Shown in pieces: positions 1 through 6,611 of a DNA stretch of 14,336 bases; positions within the stretch are counted from its first letter, which is position 1; every line of letters begins with the position of its first letter. The notes beneath the pieces were generated by a model that was given only the letters and a program-made list of their open reading frames with translations, ran no database searches and was not told where the DNA came from. The stretch is from Verrucomicrobiaceae bacterium (lineage in GTDB: Bacteria > Verrucomicrobiota > Verrucomicrobiae > Verrucomicrobiales > Akkermansiaceae), in the NCBI GenBank assembly GCA_003820635.1, contig RPOS01000075.1:1-14336 (forward strand), read 5' to 3'. Position numbers and translations under genes: made by a program.

Positions 1-142
1 CTCCATCACCGTGCTCACGGACCAGGTCACCATCCCCAAAGTCCACGAAGTCATGGACGAGGATGGCGAACTCACCGACGCCGCGCTCCAAGCCAGCGTC
101 CTCGAACTCGGCGCCAAGCTCGCGAGGAAGCTGGCGGAGTGA
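1..142 (+). CDS. C-terminal fragment of an NADPH-dependent FMN reductase-like flavoprotein (5' end outside window)
   Basis: An open frame runs from base 2 to a TGA at 140-142 and encodes 46 residues, so only the C-terminus is visible. The piece begins SITVLTDQVTIPKVHEVMDE, continues with a DGEL segment and ends in a helix closing with ARKLAE. This matches the end of small NAD(P)H-dependent FMN reductases, which have a short strand, a 'P..hE.fDEDG.L.D..l' segment and a final amphipathic helix. Such enzymes reduce FMN or act as quinone or azo reductases in the cytoplasm. The flavin-binding part lies left of the window, so the assignment rests on the tail alone. The gene converges on the PEP-CTERM gene across a 112-bp gap. 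A different flavodoxin-fold protein is possible. Confidence 0.6.
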   Translation, partial: SITVLTDQVTIPKVHEVMDEDGELTDAALQASVLELGAKLARKLAE

Positions 143-254
143 GGAAGAGCTTGGAGGTTTAACGTTAAATGTGGTGGCACGGCGGCGCAGGACTCATAGA
201 GCGAAGCGAACGAGAGAGTTTTTCCGCCGTTGCCACCCACGACGTGTTCGCATT
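143..254. other. Intergenic stretch with a 12-bp palindrome and a long imperfect inverted repeat
   Basis: This gap separates two converging genes. It holds a perfect 12-bp palindrome, TTTAACGTTAAA, at 158-169. It also holds an imperfect inverted repeat whose arms lie at about 171-185 and 224-240, about 15 pairs with two one-base bulges and a loop of nearly 40 bases containing GAGCGAAGCGAACGAG. A T5 run at 219-223 lies just inside the 3' arm. It could act as a two-way transcription stop or be a dispersed REP-like repeat. The sequence alone does not decide. Confidence 0.4.
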
Positions 255-857
255 TTAGTTCACTCTCCGACGCCGACTCGCTAATCCTACTAGTGAACAT
301 GAGAACAAAAAAACTGAAGATGGTTCAGGCAAAGCTACGATATTGCTTACTCTAGTGGTGGTGTTGCCATCCATGATGAACATATTTCCCGTAAAAACCT
401 GATTCGCAAGGGGATTGAAACCAGCTGTTGAGTCAGCCAGTATTTGGTATGAACCTGACTTCAGTGTGACCACATCACCTACAAAAAGAGGAACGAGATA
501 CCTCCCAAACCAACCGTCATTCGCAGATAAGTCCGGAAATGAATCAAATGAATTCGGATTGTCAAAAATGTATGAAGCTGAAGTATCTACAGCTCCAAAA
601 TTTAGGGAGACAGCCAATCCAGGATTGGCCAATCCGAAACCATTGGCATTTCCATCACCAGTCACCCATTCATCCATTACAAAGTTGACACTAGAATTGA
701 AACTAGTCGTAATTGTAAATACAATATCATCAGAGATAGTCAGACTTCCATTGTGTAGTGATGTCGGGGCAACGATGGTTACGGAAGCACTTTCCGCGTG
801 GAGTGTAAGACCAAGCGAGAGTGCAAAGAATCTCAAAACAGTATACTTTTTTTTCAT
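255..857 (-). CDS. PEP-CTERM sorting-domain surface protein
   Basis: This 200-residue exported protein starts MKKKYTVLRFFALSLGL, a basic N-terminus and hydrophobic core with probable cleavage near residue 24 (HAESA). The middle (about 25-170) is rich in Ser, Asn, Asp, Gly and Phe, suggests a beta-sandwich, and matches no domain I recognise. The end is a classic PEP-CTERM signal: LPEPSS at 176-181, a short membrane segment to about 193, then RRRR at 195-198. By family knowledge the exosortase system recognises and cleaves this tail, placing the protein outside the cell or in an exopolysaccharide matrix. No exosortase gene is in the window. The gene is strikingly AT-rich: sample lines at 541-600 and 661-720 have only 20 G+C in 60. 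This suggests relaxed or foreign composition. The ATG at 857 has no Shine-Dalgarno, and paired palindromes begin 36 bases upstream. Confidence 0.85.
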   Translation of the reverse strand: MKKKYTVLRFFALSLGLTLHAESASVTIVAPTSLHNGSLTISDDIVFTITTSFNSSVNFVMDEWVTGDGNANGFGLANPGLAVSLNFGAVDTSASYIFDNPNSFDSFPDLSANDGWFGRYLVPLFVGDVVTLKSGSYQILADSTAGFNPLANQVFTGNMFIMDGNTTTRVSNIVALPEPSSVFLFSCSLVGLASRRRRVN

Positions 858-893
858 GGTGTTATTTCGACAATTTGAGCGAACAGCAGTATT

Positions 894-909
894 ACCCGAC
901 CGGTCGGGT
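894..909. promoter_or_regulatory. Perfect 16-bp palindrome, probable operator half of a pair
   Basis: ACCCGACCGGTCGGGT is a perfect palindrome with no spacer. It starts 36 bases upstream of the PEP-CTERM ATG on the minus strand. Read on that strand its end runs into TAATACT (894-888), a weak -10 candidate, which would put the palindrome in the -10/-35 spacer. It matches the palindrome at 917-942 at 13 of 16 core positions. The symmetry suits a dimeric repressor, for example TetR-like. The regulator and the promoter assignment are inference. Confidence 0.5.
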
Positions 910-916
910 TTTGGGG

Positions 917-942
917 GTGATACACGACTGGTCGTGTATCAC
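917..942. promoter_or_regulatory. 26-bp palindrome (12-bp arms, 2-bp centre), probable second operator
   Basis: The arms GTGATACACGAC (917-928) and GTCGTGTATCAC (931-942) are perfect reverse complements around TG. The 16-bp core ACACGACTGGTCGTGT (922-937) matches the palindrome at 894-909 at 13 of 16 positions, and the two centres are 28 bp apart. It lies 59 bases upstream of the PEP-CTERM ATG and 275 bases before the ABC-F start, so control of either divergent gene is possible. Repetition of the same symmetric site argues for protein binding rather than an RNA hairpin. Confidence 0.5.
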
Positions 943-1217
943 GGTGAAAGGCGACCCGGCAGGACACTTCTCCGGAATTGCCTTCCCCGACGGGTTTTCG
1001 CGCGGTGGGAAGAGGGTCAGGATTGGAATTTCCACTTGGATCAGGAGAAGGGATAGGAGCTTGTCCGGCGCGGGTCAAGGTTCCACACAGGGATGACGCC
1101 TCAGGCTCCAGATTTCGGGGCCGCCGGGCTTGGGCTGTGGTGCCGCTTGGCGGGACTTTTCCGGACGGAGGTTCCGGCGTTGACCCCGCGGCGCTGCCGT
1201 GCAAGCTCCGCGCCCCA
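943..1217. other. Intergenic region upstream of the ABC-F gene, no gene recognised
   Basis: This is the remainder of the 360-bp gap between the divergent PEP-CTERM and ABC-F genes. An open frame runs through it into the ABC-F gene, but its translation is Gly/Arg/Pro-rich and matches no family. I see no tRNA-like fold, no convincing -35/-10 pair and no terminator. It probably holds the ABC-F promoter and leader. Confidence 0.4.
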
Positions 1218-3191
1218 ATGATTTCCGTCCAGTCATTGCGCGTCGAATTCGGCGCGCGCGTGCTTTTCAACGATCTGTCCTTCTCCGTGCAGCCGCGCGA
1301 GCGCATCGCCTTCGCCGGGCACAACGGCGCGGGCAAGTCCACGCTCATGAAATGCATCGCCGGCATCCAACCGCCGAGCGGAGGGCGGATCAGCGCACCA
1401 AAGGGCACCCGCACCGGCTACCTGCCGCAGGAGGGCATCCACGTCCGCGGCCGCACACTGTGGCAGGAAACCGAATCCGCCTTCGGCGAAACCCTCGCCC
1501 TGCGCGGGAAGATCGACCGCCTCTCGCACGAGCTCACCAAGCTCGACCCGCGCTCCTCGCCCTATGCGGAATTGTTAGAAGAGATCGGCGGGCTGGAACT
1601 CCAGCTCGACGCCACCGATCCCGCGCGGATGAAGCCGCGCATCGAGTCCGTGCTCAAGGGTCTCGGCTTCCGGGAAAAGGATTTCACGCGCGATTGTTCC
1701 GAGTTTTCCGGCGGCTGGCAGATGCGCATCGCCATGGCCAAGCTCTTCCTCCAGGAGCCGGAGGTTCTTCTGTTAGACGAACCAACCAACCACCTCGACA
1801 TCGGCACGCAGGTGTGGGTGGAGAACTATCTGGTCAACTACCCCGGCGCGATCCTGCTCATCTCGCACGACCGCGGCCTGCTCGACAAGCTGTGCACGCG
1901 CACCATCGCCTTCGCCCACGGCCGGGCGGAGGAATACGCGGGAAACTTTTCGTATTTCGAACGCGAGTCCGTGCTGCGCCGCGAGACCCAGCGCAAGCAA
2001 TACGAGTCCCAGCAGCGCGAGATAGCCGAGATCCAGCGTTTCATCGACCGCTTCCGCGCATCGGCCAACAAGGCGACGCTGGTGCAGTCCCGCATCAAGA
2101 TGCTGGCCAAGATCGAACGCATTCCCGAGCCCGAGCGTGAAGACGCGGTGATGAACTTCAAGTTCCCGCCGCCGCCGAACTCGGGGCACATGGTGGCCAA
2201 GCTCGACAGCGTGGCGAAAAGCTACGGCGCGCTCAATGTATTCAGCGGCTTTGATTTCGAAATCAACAAGGGCGAGAAGATCGCCATCGTCGGCCCCAAC
2301 GGCGCGGGCAAGTCCACCTTCTGCCGCATCATCACCGGGCAGGAGGCGCCGGACGCCGGAACCCACATCTTCGGCCACAAGGTGGCCTGCTCGTTCTTCT
2401 CGCAAAACCACGCCGACGAGCTGGATCCGGAGAAAACCGTGCTCGAGACCGTGGAGGCCGCCGCCTCCCGAGAGTCCGCGCCGCACGCGCGGAATCTGTT
2501 AGGATGTTTCCTGTTCCGCGGCGACGACGTGTTCAAGAAAGTCGGAGTGCTTTCCGGCGGCGAGCGTTCGCGCGTGGCGCTGGTCTGCATGTTGCTGCGC
2601 CCGGCGAATTTCCTCATCCTCGACGAGCCGACCAACCACCTCGACATGCAATCGCAGGACGTGCTGCAGCGCGCGCTCATCGATTACCCCGGCAGCGTGC
2701 TGATCGTTTCGCACAACCGCTCGTTCCTCGATCCACTGGTGGACAAGACTCTGGAGTTCCGCCCCGGCGAGCAGCCACGGCTGTTTTCCGGAAACATCAC
2801 CTACTATCTGGAAAAGACCGCCGAGGAAACGGCCGGCCCCGGCACCAACCGCCCGCCCGGCCCCGCCGCGGCCAGCGCGATGCAGACGATTTCCCGCAAG
2901 GACCAGCGCCGCGCCGAGGCCGAGGCCCGCGAGATGCGCAACAAGCTGCTCAAGCCGCTGGAAAACGAACTCGAGGCGCTTGAGGCGAAGATCGCCGGCT
3001 ACGAATCCGCCCAAGCCACTCTAACAGCCGCGCTTTCCAGCGAGGAAACCGCTGCGGATCCGGACAAGCTGCGCGAGACCTCCAACGCCGTTTCCAACAT
3101 CACCACCGCGCTGGAAAACAGCTACACCCGCTGGGGCGAGCTTTCCGACGAGATCGAGAAAGTGAAGGCCAGGCTCGGCATCACGGACTGA
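1218..3191 (+). CDS. ABC-F family ATP-binding protein (Uup/YheS-like)
   Basis: This soluble 657-residue protein has two ATP-binding cassettes and no membrane segments, the ABC-F plan. Cassette 1 has Walker A GHNGAGKST (34-42), signature FSGGW (163-167) and Walker B ending DEPTNHLD (D187, E188). Cassette 2 has GPNGAGKST (359-367), LSGGE (445-449) and DEPTNHLD (D469, E470). The linker carries the typical RFRASANKATLVQSR helix near residue 278, and the C-terminus is a charged coiled coil (about 560-657), as in Uup-type members. ABC-F proteins bind the ribosomal E site and modulate translation or relieve stalls. A housekeeping role is likelier than antibiotic resistance, but sequence alone does not prove it. 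The ATG at 1218 was chosen because the family N-terminus (ISVQSLRVEFG) starts there. No Shine-Dalgarno is visible. It converges on rnr across 54 bp. Confidence 0.93.
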   Translation: MISVQSLRVEFGARVLFNDLSFSVQPRERIAFAGHNGAGKSTLMKCIAGIQPPSGGRISAPKGTRTGYLPQEGIHVRGRTLWQETESAFGETLALRGKIDRLSHELTKLDPRSSPYAELLEEIGGLELQLDATDPARMKPRIESVLKGLGFREKDFTRDCSEFSGGWQMRIAMAKLFLQEPEVLLLDEPTNHLDIGTQVWVENYLVNYPGAILLISHDRGLLDKLCTRTIAFAHGRAEEYAGNFSYFERESVLRRETQRKQYESQQREIAEIQRFIDRFRASANKATLVQSRIKMLAKIERIPEPEREDAVMNFKFPPPPNSGHMVAKLDSVAKSYGALNVFSGFDFEINKGEKIAIVGPNGAGKSTFCRIITGQEAPDAGTHIFGHKVACSFFSQNHADELDPEKTVLETVEAAASRESAPHARNLLGCFLFRGDDVFKKVGVLSGGERSRVALVCMLLRPANFLILDEPTNHLDMQSQDVLQRALIDYPGSVLIVSHNRSFLDPLVDKTLEFRPGEQPRLFSGNITYYLEKTAEETAGPGTNRPPGPAAASAMQTISRKDQRRAEAEAREMRNKLLKPLENELEALEAKIAGYESAQATLTAALSSEETAADPDKLRETSNAVSNITTALENSYTRWGELSDEIEKVKARLGITD

Positions 3192-3245
3192 GCCGCGCGC
3201 CGCATCACCGCGCCACCAGACGCGATGTTTTGGATAATCCAGCCA

Positions 3246-5621
3246 TCAACGCCGGCCGCGGCGCTTGGGTTTCTGCTTGCCGTGTTTTTTCGCGTGCGGC
3301 GGCGGCCCGGCCTTGGCGGCGGGCTTGGGTGACGGCTTGCCGCGGTGCTTGGCGGGTGGGCTTTTGCGCGGGTGGATGGATTTCGTGCCCTCGCTGGTCG
3401 GTGGGCCGGCCACTGCGAAATCAACAAAGCGCTTCTCGCGGTCGAGCCCGATGACGTGGAGCGGGATGCGCATGCCCATGGCAATGACCTTGCCGTCGGC
3501 GGAGACCCATGCGCCGCGGTGGCCTTCGAGCCGCCAGCGGCCTTCGGGCAGGTCCTCGCGCTTGACCACGCCGCGGATGCTCATGTCCGGGATCTCGACC
3601 ATCAGTCCCATCGGCCGGACGTCGGTGACGAGGCCGTCGAATTCATGCGGATCGTGCATCTCGGCGACGCGTTGGAGATACTCGAAGAGTTTGATCATCT
3701 TCGTTTCGCTTTCCGCTTCGGCGGAGGTGCGCTCGGTATCGGAAATGTGGCGGGAAATTTCGCGCAGGTCGGCTTGGGACGAAGTGCGGTCCGGGTGCTT
3801 CGGCGGATTCTCTAACAAGGGCTGCAAGGCGCGGTGGACGATGAGGTCGGCGTAGCGGCGGATGGGGCTGGTGAAGTGGCAGTAGTCGCCTTTGGCGAGG
3901 CCGTAGTGGCCGATGGGTTCGGCGGAATAGGCGGCGCGTTTCAAACTCTTGAGCAAACCGAGCTTGATGATGTGTTCCTCGGGCGCGCCCTTCGACTCAT
4001 CTAACAGCTTTTGGATGTGCGTGCGGTTGGTGAGATCGCCGGGGCGGTAGCCGTGGAGCTTGGCGGTCTCGGTGTAGTCCATCAGCCGCGATGGATCGGG
4101 ATCCTCGTGGATGCGATAAACGGCGGGCTTCATCCGCTCGCGCAGCACCTTGGCGACGGCGTCGTTTGCGGCGAGCATGCATTCCTCGACGAGTTGGTGG
4201 CTCTCGGTGTGGATGACCGGTTCTGCGGCGACGGCGCGGCCTTTCGAGTCCAAGCGGATCTTGATTTCCGGCATCTCGAGGTCGAGCGCGCCGTTGGCGA
4301 AACGGCGGCGGCGCATGGTGGAAGCGAGTTTCCATGCCTCGCGCACCATGGTGACGAGTTGAGGGTCGGAGTCTTTCGGTGCGGGTTTGCCATCGAGGAT
4401 GGCCTGCGCCTGCTCGTAGGAAAGCTTGGCCCGGCTGTGGATGACGGCATCGATGAAGCTGGCCGTGGTGACTTTTCCTTCGGCGGAAATTTCCAACAAA
4501 GCACACTTCGTCAGCCGGTCCACATCCGGCTTGAGCGAGCAGATGCCGTTGGAAAGCTCCACTGGCAGCATCGGCAGCACGCGGTCCACGAGGTAAGTGG
4601 AGTTGCCGCGCTCGACGGCTTCCTTGTCCATCACGCTGCCCGGTTTGATGTAGTGCGAAACATCGGCGATGTGCACGGCGAGCGACCAGCCGTTGCGGGT
4701 TTTCTCCACCCAGATCGCATCGTCGTGGTCCTTGGCATCGGCGGGGTCGATGGTGATGACGAGTTTGTCGCGCCAATCGATGCGGCGTTCGATTTCCGCG
4801 GGTTCCGGTTCCTCCGGCACGGCGCGGGCGGCGGCGAGCACTTCATCGGGAAACGAGGTGCGCAGGCCGAAGCGGTGGATCACACCGATGATGTCCACGC
4901 CCGGATCACCGGGCCAGCCGAGCACCTCGATGATGCGGCCGCGCGGGGTGGTGGAGGGATCATTCCAGTTTTCCAAATCGACCACGACCATCTGGCCGGG
5001 CTGGGCGGTGGTGTCGCCGCTGAGCTCGACGCGGCCATCGACCGCCTTGTCCTCGCAGTCGATCCAGCTGAAACCCTTTTCCCTGCGGAAAACCCCGACG
5101 AGGCGGCCCGAGCGGCGGGAGAGGATTTTTTCGACCCTGCCGCGGGCCTCGTCCGGGGTGTCCGGCACGATTTCGCTGCGGGTGCGGAACGGCCGCTTGG
5201 GACTGGGTTTCTGGATGGAAACGAGCACGCGGTCGCCATCCAGCGCGGTGCCGCAGTCGCGGCGCGGGATGTGGACGCGGTCCAGCGCCACCAGGTCCAT
5301 ACCGGTGGCGAGGTTCTCCGCGTTGTTGAGCTCCGGGAAGAAGAACGCATGGCCCTTGGGGTGGAATTTGAGCGTTCCGACCACTGCGTTGCCGGACTTG
5401 GCGCGCAGGAGGTAGCAGGCTTTTTTCGCTTCCTGGATGATGCCTTCGGAAACCAGGGCCTCGATGGCCTTGCGCAGTTCCGAACGGCGCTCGACGGGAA
5501 CTTCGAGTTGGCGGGCCAGCGAGGACTTGGTCATCGGCTGGCTGGGGTGGGCGCGCATGTGATCGAGAACCGCGTCTCGCAAATTTCCTCCGGGCATGGG
5601 CTGAGCTTGCAGCGGAGCCAT
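3246..5621 (-). CDS. rnr: Ribonuclease R (RNB-family 3'-5' exoribonuclease)
   Basis: From the ATG at 5621 this encodes 791 residues, a normal RNase R length. It degrades structured RNA processively 3' to 5' in the cytoplasm, for example in mRNA and rRNA turnover. A winged-helix HTH lies at about 10-70 (NLRDAVLDHMRAHP onward), followed by cold-shock-like OB folds. The RNB catalytic core has IDPADAKDHDDA, giving metal ligands D292, D298, D300 and D301 with the spacing of E. coli D272, D278, D280 and D281. HIADVSHY and LPVELSNGICSL follow. A C-terminal S1 domain (FDGLVTDVRPMGLMVEIPD) precedes a 60-70-residue tail rich in Lys, Arg, Pro and His. The reading frame stays open to 5723, but that part lies in rnpB, so a start at 5621 or 5597 (MPGGNLRDA) is preferred. 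Neither has a good Shine-Dalgarno. rnpB lies 69 bp upstream on the same strand. Confidence 0.95.
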   Translation of the reverse strand: MAPLQAQPMPGGNLRDAVLDHMRAHPSQPMTKSSLARQLEVPVERRSELRKAIEALVSEGIIQEAKKACYLLRAKSGNAVVGTLKFHPKGHAFFFPELNNAENLATGMDLVALDRVHIPRRDCGTALDGDRVLVSIQKPSPKRPFRTRSEIVPDTPDEARGRVEKILSRRSGRLVGVFRREKGFSWIDCEDKAVDGRVELSGDTTAQPGQMVVVDLENWNDPSTTPRGRIIEVLGWPGDPGVDIIGVIHRFGLRTSFPDEVLAAARAVPEEPEPAEIERRIDWRDKLVITIDPADAKDHDDAIWVEKTRNGWSLAVHIADVSHYIKPGSVMDKEAVERGNSTYLVDRVLPMLPVELSNGICSLKPDVDRLTKCALLEISAEGKVTTASFIDAVIHSRAKLSYEQAQAILDGKPAPKDSDPQLVTMVREAWKLASTMRRRRFANGALDLEMPEIKIRLDSKGRAVAAEPVIHTESHQLVEECMLAANDAVAKVLRERMKPAVYRIHEDPDPSRLMDYTETAKLHGYRPGDLTNRTHIQKLLDESKGAPEEHIIKLGLLKSLKRAAYSAEPIGHYGLAKGDYCHFTSPIRRYADLIVHRALQPLLENPPKHPDRTSSQADLREISRHISDTERTSAEAESETKMIKLFEYLQRVAEMHDPHEFDGLVTDVRPMGLMVEIPDMSIRGVVKREDLPEGRWRLEGHRGAWVSADGKVIAMGMRIPLHVIGLDREKRFVDFAVAGPPTSEGTKSIHPRKSPPAKHRGKPSPKPAAKAGPPPHAKKHGKQKPKRRGRR

Positions 5622-5690
5622 GCCCACCGCAACGGCAAAGGCGGGAAATCCACGCACCGGGAGCCTTCCCCCGGCGGCAGATGGGGAAAA

Positions 5691-6082
5691 GTGCCGCTCC
5701 CCTGTAAGCCGGATTCTGTCCATCCCTCGCGGGACTGGACGGTCATTTCTCTCACCCCGCCGGAGCGGGGCGCCCCGCTTGCGCGGAGTGCGACTATTAC
5801 CCGGGGTTTCTAACGGGCGGGCCGCCCTTCCCCTGTTCTGTCTTGCACCACGCGAGGTTTGCCGTGCCGTCCGGTTGCCCGGATTCGCGGTGGGCTCTTA
5901 CTCCACCATTTCACCCTTGCCTGTGCCCTTGCGGGCCATCGGCGGTATCTTTCTGCTGCACTGTCTGTCCGGGTTCCTCGCGGTTCCCGTCCCCCACTTT
6001 CGTGAGGCGCGTTGCCCTGTGGTGTCCGGACTTTCCTCACCTCCCGCTTGCGCGGAAACTGCGACCGTCCGGGGAGCGGCAC
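5691..6082 (-). ncRNA. rnpB: RNase P RNA (bacterial type A)
   Basis: The catalytic RNA of RNase P, which removes 5' leaders from pre-tRNAs, is read on the minus strand. The 5' part carries GAGGAAAGTCCGGAC (complement of 6024-6038), the universal P3/P4-side signature. The 3' part carries ACAGAATCCGGCTTACAG (complement of 5702-5719), the P4-pairing 3' strand. Between them are the conserved stretches CCGCCGATGGCCCGC, AAGGGTGAAATGGTG and GGGTAATAGTC. The last holds the GGTAA that in the family pairs with the tRNA CCA end. The termini GTGCCGCTCCCC (complement of 6071-6082) and GGGGAGCGGCAC (complement of 5691-5702) form a 12-bp P1 helix that fixes the ends, giving about 392 nt. No U-tract terminator is evident at the 3' end, so transcription may continue into rnr. 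Confidence 0.96.
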
Positions 6083-6144
6083 CCGCAAGCTGCCCCCGCC
6101 CGGCGGGCTTTCCAAGGAAAACATTCGCAGCAAGAGCGCGCGGC

Positions 6145-6498
6145 TCAGGCCTTCAGCGCGTCCTTGGCCTGCTGGCAGGCGAGGCACAGCGAGACCGAGG
6201 GCTTGGCCATCAGGCGCTCCAACGGAATGGCGGCTCCGCAATGGTCACACTGCTCGTAGGTGCCCGCGTCAAGCCGCTGCAGGGCGAAGTCGATCTTGGA
6301 GAGTAGATTGCGGTCGTCCTCCACGATCTGGGTCTCGACGGCCTGGCTGGTGATTTGCACCGCGCGCTCCTCCAGATCGCGCAGGTCCCATCCTTCACCG
6401 GGACCGGTGCCGCCGCCGTGGTTTTTCCACTCGGCGACGATGCGTTCGCGTTCTTCGAGCAGGCGGCTGTGGATTTGGGCTTTCTGCGTGGCATTCAT
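6145..6498 (-). CDS. TraR/DksA-type C4 zinc-finger protein
   Basis: This 117-residue protein starts MNATQKAQIHSRLLEERERI. A helical region with coiled-coil character (1-80) precedes the zinc finger C84-x2-C87 and C105-x2-C108 (YEQCDHCGAAIPLERL onward), the TraR/DksA family layout. DksA-type proteins insert a coiled coil into the RNA polymerase secondary channel and tune initiation, often with ppGpp. The coiled-coil tip here reads WDLRDLEERA (37-46), giving D38 and D41 of the DxxDxA motif but Glu at the Ala position. It may therefore act unlike canonical DksA. At 117 residues it is shorter than E. coli DksA (151) and longer than TraR. An in-frame extension to 6606 is unlikely, because the family N-terminus fits the ATG at 6498. 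rnpB lies 62 bp downstream on the same strand. The upstream gap is AT-rich with a T8 run at 6539-6546. Confidence 0.88.
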   Translation of the reverse strand: MNATQKAQIHSRLLEERERIVAEWKNHGGGTGPGEGWDLRDLEERAVQITSQAVETQIVEDDRNLLSKIDFALQRLDAGTYEQCDHCGAAIPLERLMAKPSVSLCLACQQAKDALKA

Positions 6499-6611
6499 GA
6501 CTTGGCAGGCTACGCTTGGTTTGGATTTTTTGCAGTTGTTTTTTTTGGACTGTGGCCGAAGTGAGTATTGGACAAGATTCATAAAGAAACCAACATCAGC
6601 GCGCACGGCAC

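Noticed and set aside
978..1217. In-frame N-terminal extension of the ABC-F gene (80 residues)
   Set aside because: The extension is Gly/Arg/Pro-rich with no family match. The ABC-F N-terminus starts exactly at the ATG at 1218.
854..1414. 186-residue minus-strand open frame across the palindromes and the ABC-F start
   Set aside because: Low-complexity Pro/Ser/Arg translation that crosses the palindromes and the conserved ABC-F N-terminus.
3192..3245. Terminator between the converging ABC-F and rnr genes
   Set aside because: GC-rich with only short self-complementary pieces and no stem followed by a T-tract.
4011..5813. 600-residue open frame antisense to rnr
   Set aside because: It mirrors the third-position GC bias of rnr, has no recognisable domain, and its end runs into rnpB.
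5620..6306. Open frames across 5620-6306 on both strands
   Set aside because: The region is RNase P RNA, whose conserved elements and P1 helix explain the sequence.
6499..6611. Promoters in the AT-rich gap between the zinc-finger and barrel genes
   Set aside because: TTGGAC occurs at 6545 and 6568, but no properly spaced -10 box could be matched, so no promoter was called.
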